Below are positions 26,245-34,782 of a DNA stretch of 64,000 nt, in pieces. Location: positions 1,034,501-1,098,500 of the forward strand of contig NZ_CP025583.1 of NCBI RefSeq assembly GCF_002865605.1, given 5' to 3'. Each line of letters begins with the position of its first letter. The stretch's first letter is position 1. The translations under genes and the position numbers were made by a program. The notes under the pieces are model-generated. The model ran no database searches and had not been told where the DNA came from. It saw only the letters and a list, made by a program, of their open reading frames with translations. Source of the DNA: Paracoccus jeotgali (GTDB lineage: Bacteria; Pseudomonadota; Alphaproteobacteria; Rhodobacterales; Rhodobacteraceae).

Positions 26245-27208
26245 CCGCCTCTTTCACCACGCGTGACGTTGCCCCCAACTTTTATCCAGCGTGAGCGAGA
26301 CTCCGGGACTGAGTTTTGCCCATTTGGGCGGGTTGGGCAACGGGGGCTGGCGCGGAGCTTTGCGGATTGCGCAGCGTCAGGCCCGTTGCGGGTGAAGGTT
26401 TCGGCAAACTCGGCTGGGGTCTGCCAGCTGAGGCGGGAGTGGGGGCGTTCGGTGTTGTAGTCCGTGCGCCAGGCGACCAGCGTTGCGCGGGCATGGTGCA
26501 GGGACGGGAACAGCGTTTCGTTCAAGAGTTCGTCTCGCAGGCGACCGTTGAAGCTTTCGATGAAGGCATTCTGGGTCGGCTTTCCGGGCGCGATGTAATG
26601 CCAGTCAAACTTGCGGTCATCCACGAATTTGAGGATCGCATTCGAGGTGAACTCGGTTCCATTGTCACTGACCACCGTCTGAGGCTTGCCGCGGGTGTCG
26701 AACAGCGTCGCCAGTTCCCGCGCCACCCTTGCCCCCGAGAGCGACGTGTCCGCGATCAGCGCCAAGCATTCCCGCGTGCAGTCATCGACCACGGTCATGA
26801 TCCGGAACCGGCGGCCATCGGTCAGCTGGTCTGACACGAAGTCCAGCGACCAGCGCTGGTTTGGCAGCAAAGGCAGCACCATCGGGCCCGTGTGCCCATG
26901 GCCCGCTTGCGCCCGCCCCGGCGACGGACATGCAACTGCTCTTCGCGGTAGATGCGAAACAGGCGCTTGTGGTTGACCTCGTGGCCCTCGCGCCGCAGGA
27001 AGACATGCAACCGACGATACCCGAACCGGCGCCGGACCTTTGCCAATTCTTTCAGCCGCTCGCGCAGCACAGGGTCGTCTTGGCGGACCACCTCATACCG
27101 CATGGTCATCCGGCAACAGCCGATCACCCGGCACGCCCGCCGTTCGCTCATCTCGTGACTTGCCACTAGATGCGCGACCGCTTGCCGCTTCGCGGCGGGC
27201 GTCACCAC
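26241..27208 (-). pseudogene. IS3 transposase OrfB, frameshifted
   Basis: Integrase-core transposase. The first part (27208-26822) has the HTH_21 segment [23 protein letters not shown]; the second (26882-26241) has the DDE core: [21 protein letters not shown] and [17 protein letters not shown]. Between GRKRAMGTR and [11 protein letters not shown] one base is missing in GGGCCC at 26884-26889. The open frame reads past the element end at 26264 into IS66 sequence. Normally made as an OrfAB fusion by -1 slippage at the A6G heptamer 27208-27214. Confidence 0.85.
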
Positions 27209-27533
27209 TTTTTTCCGAGCAGATCCTTCAAGGCCGAATTGTCGAGCATGGAGTCGGCCAGCAGCTTCTTCAGCCTGCCGTTCTCATCCTCAAGCGCCTT
27301 CAGACGCTTCGCCTCGCTGACATCCATGCCGCCATACTTGGCTTTCCACTTGTAAACGGTCGCATCGCTGACGCCGTGCTTACGGCAAAGATCGGCAACG
27401 GAAATCCCCGCCTCGTGCTCCTTCAGAATGCCGATGATCTGATCCTCGGTGAACCTGCTGCGCTTCATCTCTGGTCCTTTCGGTTAGGCCAGAGTCTACC
27501 TCAAACTGGATTAGGCAGAGGGGGGCAACGTCA
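26264..27533. mobile_element. IS3 family (IS407-like) insertion sequence
   Basis: Inverted ends TGACGTTGCCCCC at 26264 and its complement ending at 27533, flanked by a 4-bp direct repeat CGCG (26260-26263 and 27534-27537). 1270 bp, with orfA and orfB on the minus strand. Inserted within the IS66 element upstream of its tnpA, so it arrived last. Confidence 0.9.
27202..27468 (-). CDS. IS3 transposase OrfA
   Basis: An 88-residue helix-turn-helix and leucine-zipper protein (RFTEDQIIGILKEHEAG, VSDATVYKWKAKYGGMDV, then LKALEDENGRLKKLLAD) of IS3 elements. Near the stop lies A AAA AAG, the classical -1 frameshift heptamer that lets ribosomes enter the orfB frame. Confidence 0.93.
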   Translation of the reverse strand: MKRSRFTEDQIIGILKEHEAGISVADLCRKHGVSDATVYKWKAKYGGMDVSEAKRLKALEDENGRLKKLLADSMLDNSALKDLLGKKW

Positions 27534-27955
27534 CGCGGCAGGGCGGTCAGGCCGGACGCTTACCTTTCTTGCGCTGATCTCTCGCTTGATTTGTTCTGCA
27601 ATCTCGATGGACTCAGCGGTTATTTTGTAGCTGGTCGAGCGAGTTCGGCCGCTTCCACGATCTGTATTAAACCAACCAAGGCGCTCTAGGCTGTTGATAG
27701 CCCGCTGGACTGTTCGAGGTTCGACGCTCATATCCCGAGCGATCGTGGCAACGGCAGGATTCAACTGACCGGTCCGCCAGTTTAGACGAACGTTGATCAA
27801 GTAGGCGCCAAGCGCTTTCTCTGTCCCCGACAGCAAGGGGCTTGCAAAAAGCGCCTTATGCCATTGGATGCGAACAGCTTTGAAGCTTTCAAGATCAGTC
27901 ATGGTAGGACCTGCCTCTCAGCACGTGGGCTAGCCATCAACGCAAGAGCGTTGGA

Positions 27956-28180
27956 TTAGCCAAATTGCTGGGTTTCGGCGCTGGTCGTCGCCACACGATT
28001 ACCGTTGATCCAGTTGTTGAGGTCGGCGCCGTGGTATTTCACGCGCCTTCCAAACTTCAAGAAAGCGGGGCCAACGCGGCGGTGCCGCCACTGCGCCCTC
28101 TTAGCTTTCGGGGCAATCAGATCGAGTTCATCATCCGCGTCATCGTAGAGGCGATTTTCTTCAAATACATGCAATGACAT
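27956..28180 (-). CDS. Excisionase/AlpA-like HTH protein
   Basis: A 74-residue MerR-type DNA-binding protein. AQWRHRRVGPAFLKFGRRVKYHGADLNNWI is close to the HTH_17 pattern of excisionases and AlpA regulators, in which a winged helix reads DNA and the Leu-Asn-Trp ends the fold. The expected upstream AAxLg helix is degenerate. Beside the integrase and the HTH gene, it likely controls excision or transcription of island genes. Confidence 0.7.
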   Translation of the reverse strand: MSLHVFEENRLYDDADDELDLIAPKAKRAQWRHRRVGPAFLKFGRRVKYHGADLNNWINGNRVATTSAETQQFG

Positions 28181-28269
28181 CTATCCAACTCCGCTTGCTT
28201 CGGATCATTTCTGGATAGTTGCATCCGGTTGGCTGTGCTTCTATGGGGGAGCGGAAACCGCACTTCAAG

Positions 28270-28977
28270 TTATTGAAAATAAATGCCTATTGGCGAGGAT
28301 GGCGCTCGCATCCTGACTCTTCTGGTTCGCAGCAATTCACCCCAAAAATGAGCATTCCACACCTCGAAATCTTCAGGGAGTATCACGGGGTTCTGCTCTT
28401 CAGGCAGGGCATCGGACCAGGCATTGTAGTCCCTGTTCCTGTAGTAGATATGGGCGTACGGCAGGACGCACTCGAAGCGTTTGAAACGCTGCCGAAAACT
28501 ATCGACAGACAGAAACCGATAGCCCTCTGGCCATGCCGACACATCGGGTAGACCAAGCCCTCCACTTGCATGAACCTTGTTGATTGCCACCCTACTGGAT
28601 CGAAAGCTGGATATAGCCTTCTGGATCGCAGATTTCTTGGACGCCCCGGTCACCATGAAGTCCAGAGCTCGCCCAAGTGGTACCAGTTCATTACTGTGGA
28701 TCTTGGGCCATTCCCGCCGTGCCGCCAGGTAGTCCATACGGGCATCATCCAGCGATACGACCATACCCTGATAGGCTGTGCGAGCCGCAAAATTCAGACC
28801 ATGCCGATACTTCTTATGCCAAGTAACGATCTCCTCCGCCAATGCGCCTCGATACAAGCGGTGAAAGCTCTGCTCGAAGCGATTGGCCATCAGAAGACAC
28901 TCAACAGCGAGCCAGCGTGCTTCCGGTTCAAGGAGGAACTGCCAGCCGCTGGTCTGGGCTTTCACAAATCTCATATC
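28270..28977 (-). CDS. Hypothetical protein downstream of integrase
   Basis: About 235 residues from MRFVKAQTSGWQFL (28977); an earlier ATG at 29010 would overlap the integrase by 40 bases. Mainly helical, soluble, with no recognised motif. It directly follows and slightly overlaps the integrase gene, so it is probably co-transcribed with it and belongs to the island core. Confidence 0.6.
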   Translation of the reverse strand, partial: DMRFVKAQTSGWQFLLEPEARWLAVECLLMANRFEQSFHRLYRGALAEEIVTWHKKYRHGLNFAARTAYQGMVVSLDDARMDYLAARREWPKIHSNELVPLGRALDFMVTGASKKSAIQKAISSFRSSRVAINKVHASGGLGLPDVSAWPEGYRFLSVDSFRQRFKRFECVLPYAHIYYRNRDYNAWSDALPEEQNPVILPEDFEVWNAHFWGELLRTRRVRMRAPSSPIGIYFQ

Positions 28978-30155
28978 GCAGCCCTCGACCCCACACAGAA
29001 ATCCGACCACCGCCCCATCAAATCGCGCCGCTTGTGTAGCAAATCACTCCTGGCGTAGGCTCGCTCCACTTCCGAACCGACTTTGTGACCCAAGCTCATT
29101 TCCGCAATCTCGCGCGGAAGGTCGCCGGTCTCAGAAGCCCAGTCACGGAAGGCTGATCTGAAACCGTGGACAGTAATCTCCTCGATCTTCATTCGGCGCA
29201 GCAGCATCAGCATCGACATATTTGACAAAGGCTTATGTCGCCGTTGTCCCTCGAAGACACATTCCGAACGTAGGGTCTTCAGCGGTTCGAGTAGGGCTGA
29301 CATTTGATCTGTGATCGGAACACGATGCTCTGCCCCCGTCTTCGTACGTGCTTCAGGTATAGTCCAAACTAGCTCATCGAAGTCGAATTCTTCCCAAACC
29401 GCTTGAAGTACCTCGCTGGTCCGGCATCCAGTCAGGCAAGTAAACATCAATGCCTTCGCCGCCATGCCGCTTTGCCGAGAAAGCTGGGCGTAGAACGCCG
29501 GGACGTCCTGCCACCGCATGGCGTTGTGGTGCTTCACCTTGGCCTTCACGCGCGGCAGGACACGAGCGTCCATGACGACCGTCACGGGGTTCTCGCCTTC
29601 ACGGAAGCCGCGTGAGCGGGCGACGTCCAGAACCGCCTTCATGCGTTGTGCGACACGACGAGCGGTCTCATGCTTCTCGGTCCAGATAGGGGAGAGGACC
29701 TGCAAGACCTCTGGCTGATCAATCTCAGACACAGGCAAGCGGCCGATTTTGGGGAAGGCGTAATCTGCGAGCGTGTTGATCCACTGCTGACCGTGCTTCG
29801 GGTTCTTCCAGGTCGGCAGACGCTCGATATGGACCTGACGCGCGACCTCCTCGAAGCATGGTACCTCCTTGTCGCGATGGTACTTCGGGTTCAGTCCCTG
29901 CTTGGCGAGGCGCCGGTATTCAAGCGCTCGTTCTCGGGCGACTGTCAGGGTTATGATGTCAGCGCCGCCTAGACCGAAGTCCGTTCGGTTGGGCTTTCCT
30001 TGGCGGTTGCGCTGACCCTTCACTGTGACCCGCACGATCCACCGACGGGCACCGGATGGGTCAACCACGAGGTAGAGGCCGTTGCCGTCGCCGTGCCGCC
30101 CCGGGCCGAGGGTGCGGACAAGATTCTTGGTTAGTTTGCCAGAGGTGTAGGCCAT
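28971..30155 (-). CDS. Tyrosine recombinase (P4-type integrase)
   Basis: About 394 residues from MAYTSGKLTKNLV. The N-terminal arm-binding domain of the P4/DUF4102 type (GNGLYLVVDPSGARRWIVR) is followed by the catalytic domain with the first Arg in LTGCRTSEVL, HGFRSAFRDWA carrying the His-x-x-Arg, LGHKVGSEVERAY with the second His and the nucleophilic Tyr. It sits about 150 bases from tRNA-Ser, into whose 3' end this class typically integrates. It would catalyse both insertion and, with an excisionase, loss of the island. Confidence 0.93.
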   Translation of the reverse strand: MAYTSGKLTKNLVRTLGPGRHGDGNGLYLVVDPSGARRWIVRVTVKGQRNRQGKPNRTDFGLGGADIITLTVARERALEYRRLAKQGLNPKYHRDKEVPCFEEVARQVHIERLPTWKNPKHGQQWINTLADYAFPKIGRLPVSEIDQPEVLQVLSPIWTEKHETARRVAQRMKAVLDVARSRGFREGENPVTVVMDARVLPRVKAKVKHHNAMRWQDVPAFYAQLSRQSGMAAKALMFTCLTGCRTSEVLQAVWEEFDFDELVWTIPEARTKTGAEHRVPITDQMSALLEPLKTLRSECVFEGQRRHKPLSNMSMLMLLRRMKIEEITVHGFRSAFRDWASETGDLPREIAEMSLGHKVGSEVERAYARSDLLHKRRDLMGRWSDFCVGSRAAI

Positions 30156-30302
30156 CAGACGTACCACCTTTCATACCACGGAACGAATAGAACCGAGCGC
30201 AATCGAAGTGAAACGAACGCAACCAACGAACGAGAATAAGCGCATAAGTCCATAGACTTATACGCTATCAAGCGCCCCAAGGCCATTCAATGAAAATGGT
30301 AG

Positions 30303-30319
30303 GTGGCGGAGACGAAGGG
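30303..30319. repeat. attR, 17-bp repeat within tRNA-Ser
   Basis: GTGGCGGAGACGAAGGG, the 3' end of tRNA-Ser including the encoded CCA, identical to 15670-15686. The island is joined here, leaving the tRNA gene intact. Confidence 0.85.
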
Positions 30320-30393
30320 ATTCGAACCCTCGATACCGTTTCCGGTATGCACCCTTAGCAGGGGTGTGCCTTCGACCGCTCGGCCACGTCTCC
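30304..30393 (-). tRNA. tRNA-Ser(GCT)
   Basis: 90 nt class II tRNA with encoded CCA. Acceptor GGAGACG pairs with CGTCTCC, the anticodon loop reads CTGCTAA (GCT), a long variable arm follows (ATACCGGAAACGGTAT), and the T arm is GGGTTCGAATCCC. It is the integration target of the island. Confidence 0.95.
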
Positions 30394-31119
30394 ACCGCCG
30401 CGTTTAGCAAAGGCATGCGGCGGTCTACAAGAGGCAAAAACAAGGAGTTTATTCTCAAAGCCATCCGACGATCGAGGTATTGCGGCTGGCGCGGCGATGC
30501 TGGGAGCAACTGAAGCCACGGTTGTCTAGAAGGTGCTGGCGGATCTGCGAAAGCTATCCGTAATCACGTCCCGTATCTCGACATCTGGGTAAAGTGCTCA
30601 TCGCAGTAGCGAGTGATGGGGATCACCGTCCCAACCAACGCTTGGTCGTGCGACTAAAAGCGGAAGCGGCGGTGATCCACCGACCGCTTAACGGGACCGC
30701 CACATATAGGTGGACGCGGACGATTGGGACCTTCAGCGCCATCATCTCAATTGTGATGTCGGTACTGTTAGCACTCCGGTAACCGAGCAAAACGCGTCAA
30801 GACCACCGGTAACGCTAAACGTATTCAATCCGAGCCGCGCGAGACGGCAGCTAGTCGACATCCCGATCGTCACGAGCTTGCGGAGCGGCTGCGCGACACT
30901 TGCTCGTGAACATCGCGTCGCCAACGTCTGTCCAACCGTGGCCGACGAAAGCCGCCAGCTTTGAGCTAGCGCCTCCGAGGAACTGGCCCAGCCTCCTGAG
31001 GGGGCGCTGATCAGGGACATACCTAGCTGTTACGCTTGTCACTCCCGATCAAGCACGGGCCGCAGCGAGTGCGCAGGCAGGACGCGCCGGTGCCGAACGG
31101 CCCCTCCCGTCGCAACCCA
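30394..31119. other. Region without recognisable gene
   Basis: About 725 bases between tRNA-Ser and the next gene. Short open frames on both strands show no known motif and irregular codon use. The tRNA promoter must lie at its left end. Possibly decayed insertion sequence. Confidence 0.4.
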
Positions 31120-31521
31120 CTACCAGACTCGCTGCTCTTTGCGGGACAGCAGGAAGCCGTGGCCCTCGCGGTTGGTGCATTGCAGACTCGTTTTCTCGGA
31201 TCGGCAGTTGATCTCGGCGAAAGCCGCCGACACACCGTAAGGGGCGACGTCTGTGTAGCTCGACTTGCGCGGAGCTTCGCCGCAAACCACCCGGGCCGGT
31301 CCCGTCCGATCGAGTTGGACATGGTGGCCCCAGAATGCGGAGCAGGTTCCCGTGTCAGGCATCGCGGGTGAACCGCTGCGTTCGACGATGCTGCAGCGGA
31401 TCTCACTCGCTTCCATCGAGCCGTTGCAGTAGATGTTGCCTGTGGGGGTGCGGAACCCATAGCCTTCTGCCGATGCCCCTGTGGCGGCGGCAAAGAGGTA
31501 AACGGCGGCAAGGCGTGACAT
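31120..31521 (-). CDS. Exported DUF6636-like protein
   Basis: A 133-residue secreted protein. The ATG at 31521 has GGAGGA six bases upstream. A signal peptide (MSRLAAVYLFAAATGASA) is followed by FRTPTGNIYC, a mid segment ending in VVCGE, a YGVSAAF stretch and CTNREGHGFLLSR, a pattern of conserved cysteines seen in DUF6636 proteins. Function unknown; the disulfide-rich form suggests a periplasmic or secreted role. Confidence 0.75.
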   Translation of the reverse strand: MSRLAAVYLFAAATGASAEGYGFRTPTGNIYCNGSMEASEIRCSIVERSGSPAMPDTGTCSAFWGHHVQLDRTGPARVVCGEAPRKSSYTDVAPYGVSAAFAEINCRSEKTSLQCTNREGHGFLLSRKEQRVW

Positions 31522-31579
31522 CGCTGATCCTCCATTCTTCATCCGGGTTCAGCCCCCGGAGGGATAGCCGCCACATCCG

Positions 31580-31924
31580 CTAGCGGATTGTCAGCCGCAG
31601 GTTGAAGGTTTCGGCCTCGCTCCGTGGGAACAGCTGAAATACGCCCACCCTGTAGGTCTGGCCCGCAGTCTCGAAGCTGTAGTTCGCCTGACAGTCGATG
31701 ACCCCGTTGATCGAAAAACACGCGTTCTCGCTTCCCGAAAGATCCAGGCTGGCCAACTGCCCGGCCCCCGCCCCGAAGGTAAAGCACATCGGGCTCCCCT
31801 CGATGACTGTTCCAGAGACCTCTCCGGACGACGCCCCGGACAGGAACCGGATCTCCTCGCATTGCTGTGCTGTGGCGCCGGTCCCGAGAAAGGCCAAGGC
31901 CAGGAAGGCAGACACTCTGAGCAT
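31580..31924 (-). CDS. Small exported hypothetical protein
   Basis: A 114-residue protein with a signal peptide (MLRVSAFLALAFLGTGATA) and four cysteines in the mature part. It is beta-rich in appearance (ETAGQTYRVGVFQLFPRSEAE). It lies just upstream of the DUF6636-like gene on the same strand and could share its transcript. Family not recognised. Confidence 0.65.
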   Translation of the reverse strand: MLRVSAFLALAFLGTGATAQQCEEIRFLSGASSGEVSGTVIEGSPMCFTFGAGAGQLASLDLSGSENACFSINGVIDCQANYSFETAGQTYRVGVFQLFPRSEAETFNLRLTIR

Positions 31925-32491
31925 GTGCGCTAATCCATCAAACTGACCATGGGATCTTCAAGGATGTCGATCATTCGGCGGCGCGTCAAGAAATAAGCCA
32001 CAGATGCGTGTCACAGTGCACCAGAAACCTGCTGGTGTCCTAACGCCAGAACGGGCGCTGAGCTGCACGGTTTCAGCGCACCCGTTCGCGCAACATGCAT
32101 CTGCTGATCGAAGGTTCTTTGTTTCACTGGTTGAGGGTCGGACAGGACCCCCGCTTATGAATTGTTGGTGGAACGTATCAAGGACGGCGTGAACAGGAAT
32201 TCGTAGATACCTTTACACGCCAGACCCCGGCTGGGTGAGACAAGCACTAGATTTCGAAGGACAAGTTCACTGAGGGGCGTCCTTCAACAGCGAACTACCC
32301 CCGGTTGTTCGATAAGAGATGCTTCAAACGGCGCAACTGTGCCTCGATTAGCTTCGGCAAGCTCAACGGCCGGGATTTAACACGTAGTGCCCAAAGGACA
32401 CTCATTCAGTCACAGCACTTGTGGCTACTTTGTCTGCGATGAGGCGCAAACCTCGCCAGCGTTCGTCCGACGTAACCTGAGCCACCTCGTA
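31925..32491. other. Region without recognisable gene
   Basis: About 570 bases with only short random-looking frames on both strands. Nothing specific seen. Confidence 0.4.
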
Positions 32492-34756
32492 TCACCTCAC
32501 CTCAACCACCGCGCGCCCCAGCACTGACGGCCCGCCCAGATCGAGGAAGCGGATCTCGTAGAGGCCCGGCTCTTGCGGCATCTGCAGGTTCAGGGTCTTG
32601 GCGTCAGTCGCCGTCATCGCCGTCAGCCAGGTGAAGTCGGGCTGCTCTTTCCGGGCCAGCGCGATGCGCTCGTCCGTTCCGGTGCCGCCTCCGGTCCAGG
32701 TGATCGTCACCGTCTCGCCGGGCGCGGCCGAGGCGGGAACCGTCAGGCCGGCGCCGTCGTCCATCGGCGCGTCGGCGGGCCGCACCTCGAGCGGTTTGCG
32801 GCCGAGCGTCTTGGCGCCCTCGTTCAGGACATAGCGGATTTCGTAAAGGCCCGGCGCGTCAGGTGCGGTCACCTCGCGAGAGGTCACGGTCTCGACGCGG
32901 ACATAGCCGCCGTGCTTGCCCTCGGCCTCGCCCGCCGGGACGATGGTGATGTAGTCGCGCGGATTCACGCTCTGCGTCCAGCCGATGGTCAGCTTGGACC
33001 CGGCGCGCACGGCAGGCGGGGCGGTGAGGTCGATCGAGACTCCGACAACTTCGATTGGGACGCTGGCGAGGGTCTTGGCGCCCTCGTTCAGGACATAGCG
33101 CAGCTCATACATGCCGGTTTCGGCCGGGGCGGTGAGGGTGCCATCGGTGTCGTCAGCGACGCGGATATAGGTGCCGCTCTGGCCCTCTTTCGCGCCCATG
33201 GGCAGGATGGTGATGTAGTCGCGGGGGTTGATGGTGCCGGACCAAGTGACGTCGAAGTTGGCGCCGGTGGTGACGGTGGCGGGGCCAGAAACGCCGACCT
33301 CGGGCGCGACGACCTCGATCGCTGCGGTGGCGAGGGTCTTGGCGCCTTCGTTCAGGACATAGCGCAACTCATACATGCCGGTTTCGGCAGGTGCCGTCAG
33401 CGAGCCTTCGGTGTCGTCAGCGACGCGGATATAGGGGCCGCTTTGGCCCTCTTTCGCGCCCATCGGCAGGATGGTGATGTAGTCACGCGGGTTGATGGTG
33501 CCGGACCAAGTGACGGCGAAGTTGGCGCCGGTGGTGACGGTGGCGGGGCCAGAGACGCCGACTTCGGGCGCGACCACCTCGATGGCGGCGGTGGCGAGGG
33601 TTTTGCCGCCCTCGTTCAGGACATAGCGCAGCTCATACATGCCGGTTTCGGCGGGGGCGGTGAGGGTGCCTTTGCTGTCGGCAGCGACGCGGATATAGGT
33701 GCCGCTCTGGCCCTCTTTCGCGCCCATGGGCAGAATGGTGATGTAGTCGCGTGGGTTGATGGTCCCGGACCAGCTGACGTCGAAGATGGCGCCGGTGGTG
33801 ACGGTGGCGGGGCCAGAAACGCCGGCTGCGGGCGCGACGACCTCGATCGCGACGCTGGCGAGGGTCTTGGCGCCTTCGTTCAGGACGTAGCGCAGCTCGT
33901 AGATGCCGGTTTCGGCCGGGGCGGTGAGGGTGCCTTTGTTGTCGTCGTCGACGCGGATATAGGTGCCGCTCTGGCCCTCCTTCGCGCCCATCGGCAGGAT
34001 GGTGATGTAGTCGCGGGGGTTGATGGTGCCGGACCAGCTGACGTCGAAGGTGGCGCCGGTGGTGACGGTGGCGGGGCCGGTGAGCGTCACCGCCGGCACC
34101 TCCACCGGGGGCGGTGGAGCGGGTTCGCTGCGGCTCTCGATGACGGTCTTGACCTGAGCCAGCGCATCCTGAAGCTCTTGCGCGTTGCTGGCGGGGACGA
34201 ACACCCCGCCGGTGTTTTCGGCGATGCAGGCGAGGCTGACATCCTCGCCCAGATCGAAGCCGACCACATGGGCGGTGAAGCCGACCCCCTGCTGGGCGAG
34301 TTCGGCCGCAAGCGCGCAGGGATCGGCGTTGCAGGTTTCTAGCCCGTCAGAAATCAGCACCACGGTCGCCGGATTGTCGCGCCATGACAGCAGCTCGGCC
34401 GCATGGCGCACGGCGGCGCTGAGGGGGGTCTTGCCCACGGGCCGGATCGCGTTCACGCGCTCGATGAAGCCCGCCTTGTCCAGCGGGCCGGGCGCGATCA
34501 GCGTCTCGATATCGGTGCAATCGCCCTGACGGCGGTGGCCATAGGCGACCAGACCCAGATTGGTGCCATCCTCCCAGCCATTGACCAGATCGGCCATGAC
34601 CTCGCGCGCGATCTCGACCTTGGAGCGGCCGTCGATCTGTCCCCACATCGAGCCCGAGGCGTCATAGACGATGGCGACATCCTCGGCCGCGTGGACGGCA
34701 CCTGCCCCGGCGCAGACGATGAGGGCGGTGGCGAGGATCGGTCGGATGCGGGTCAT
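32492..34756 (-). CDS. VWA domain protein with tandem Ig-like repeats
   Basis: A 754-residue exported protein. The ATG at 34756 follows GGAG and starts a signal peptide (MTRIRPILATALIVCAGAG). Residues about 25-200 form a von Willebrand A domain with the metal site DASGSMWG (DxSxS) and a VVLISDGLETCN strand. After a Pro-rich linker come four nearly identical 88-residue beta modules, each with NPRDYITILPMGAKEG and YELRYVLNEG, and two divergent ones to the C-terminus. Likely a periplasmic or surface adhesion or sensing protein; it lies next to a membrane protein gene and a lipoprotein gene transcribed the same way. Confidence 0.85.
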   Translation of the reverse strand: MTRIRPILATALIVCAGAGAVHAAEDVAIVYDASGSMWGQIDGRSKVEIAREVMADLVNGWEDGTNLGLVAYGHRRQGDCTDIETLIAPGPLDKAGFIERVNAIRPVGKTPLSAAVRHAAELLSWRDNPATVVLISDGLETCNADPCALAAELAQQGVGFTAHVVGFDLGEDVSLACIAENTGGVFVPASNAQELQDALAQVKTVIESRSEPAPPPPVEVPAVTLTGPATVTTGATFDVSWSGTINPRDYITILPMGAKEGQSGTYIRVDDDNKGTLTAPAETGIYELRYVLNEGAKTLASVAIEVVAPAAGVSGPATVTTGAIFDVSWSGTINPRDYITILPMGAKEGQSGTYIRVAADSKGTLTAPAETGMYELRYVLNEGGKTLATAAIEVVAPEVGVSGPATVTTGANFAVTWSGTINPRDYITILPMGAKEGQSGPYIRVADDTEGSLTAPAETGMYELRYVLNEGAKTLATAAIEVVAPEVGVSGPATVTTGANFDVTWSGTINPRDYITILPMGAKEGQSGTYIRVADDTDGTLTAPAETGMYELRYVLNEGAKTLASVPIEVVGVSIDLTAPPAVRAGSKLTIGWTQSVNPRDYITIVPAGEAEGKHGGYVRVETVTSREVTAPDAPGLYEIRYVLNEGAKTLGRKPLEVRPADAPMDDGAGLTVPASAAPGETVTITWTGGGTGTDERIALARKEQPDFTWLTAMTATDAKTLNLQMPQEPGLYEIRFLDLGGPSVLGRAVVEVR
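33050..34090. repeat. Four tandem 264-bp repeats in the VWA gene
   Basis: Equivalent positions recur at 33231, 33495, 33759 and 34023, an exact 264-bp period (88 codons), with very high nucleotide identity by eye. High identity suggests recent duplication or homogenisation and potential copy-number variation. Confidence 0.85.
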
Positions 34757-34782
34757 CGGGTCATCTCCTGCAGGGCAAGGGG

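Larger units (their letters stand above)
23923..27563. mobile_element. IS66 family insertion sequence
   Basis: Terminal inverted repeats GTAAGCGTCCGGCCTGACCGC at 23923 and its complement ending at 27563, the GTAAGCG end being typical of IS66. Flanking 8-bp direct repeats CTTTCTTG (23915-23922, 27564-27571) are the expected target duplication. Contains tnpA, tnpB and a frameshifted tnpC, all on the minus strand, and an IS3 element inserted upstream of tnpA. Length without the IS3 is about 2.37 kb. Confidence 0.92.
23516..27902 (-). pseudogene. Winged-helix HTH protein (replication-initiator-like), split by IS66
   Basis: One gene in two parts: the N-terminal 113 residues from 27902 to 27564 and the C-terminal part from 23922 to 23516. 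Removing the IS66 and one copy of its 8-bp target duplication restores a single frame of about 245 residues, joining SARK to DDGYVTLS. The N-terminal part (WHKALFASPLLSGTEKALGAYL, then DMSVEPRTVQRAINSLERLGWF) is a winged helix-turn-helix of the kind found in plasmid replication or phage regulatory proteins. The C-terminal part has no recognised motif. Loss may affect maintenance of the element. Confidence 0.75.
15670..30319. mobile_element. Integrative and mobilizable element in tRNA-Ser(GCT)
   Basis: About 14.6 kb bounded by a 17-bp direct repeat (15670-15686 and 30303-30319), the right copy being the last bases of tRNA-Ser. It carries an integrase next to the tRNA, an excisionase-like gene, a relaxase with accessory mob genes, VirB6, a retron and a PIN module. 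Several internal genes are lower in GC than the flanks. About 3.65 kb of the length is a later IS66 insertion with an IS3 inside it. It lacks a full type IV secretion set, so transfer would need a helper. Confidence 0.85.

Noticed and set aside
30258..30509. Minus-strand open frame over tRNA-Ser
   Set aside because: It reads through the tRNA gene itself and has no independent support.
32573..34342. Long Gly/Ala-rich plus-strand frame with 88-residue repeats
   Set aside because: The periodicity only mirrors the tandem repeats of the VWA gene on the other strand.
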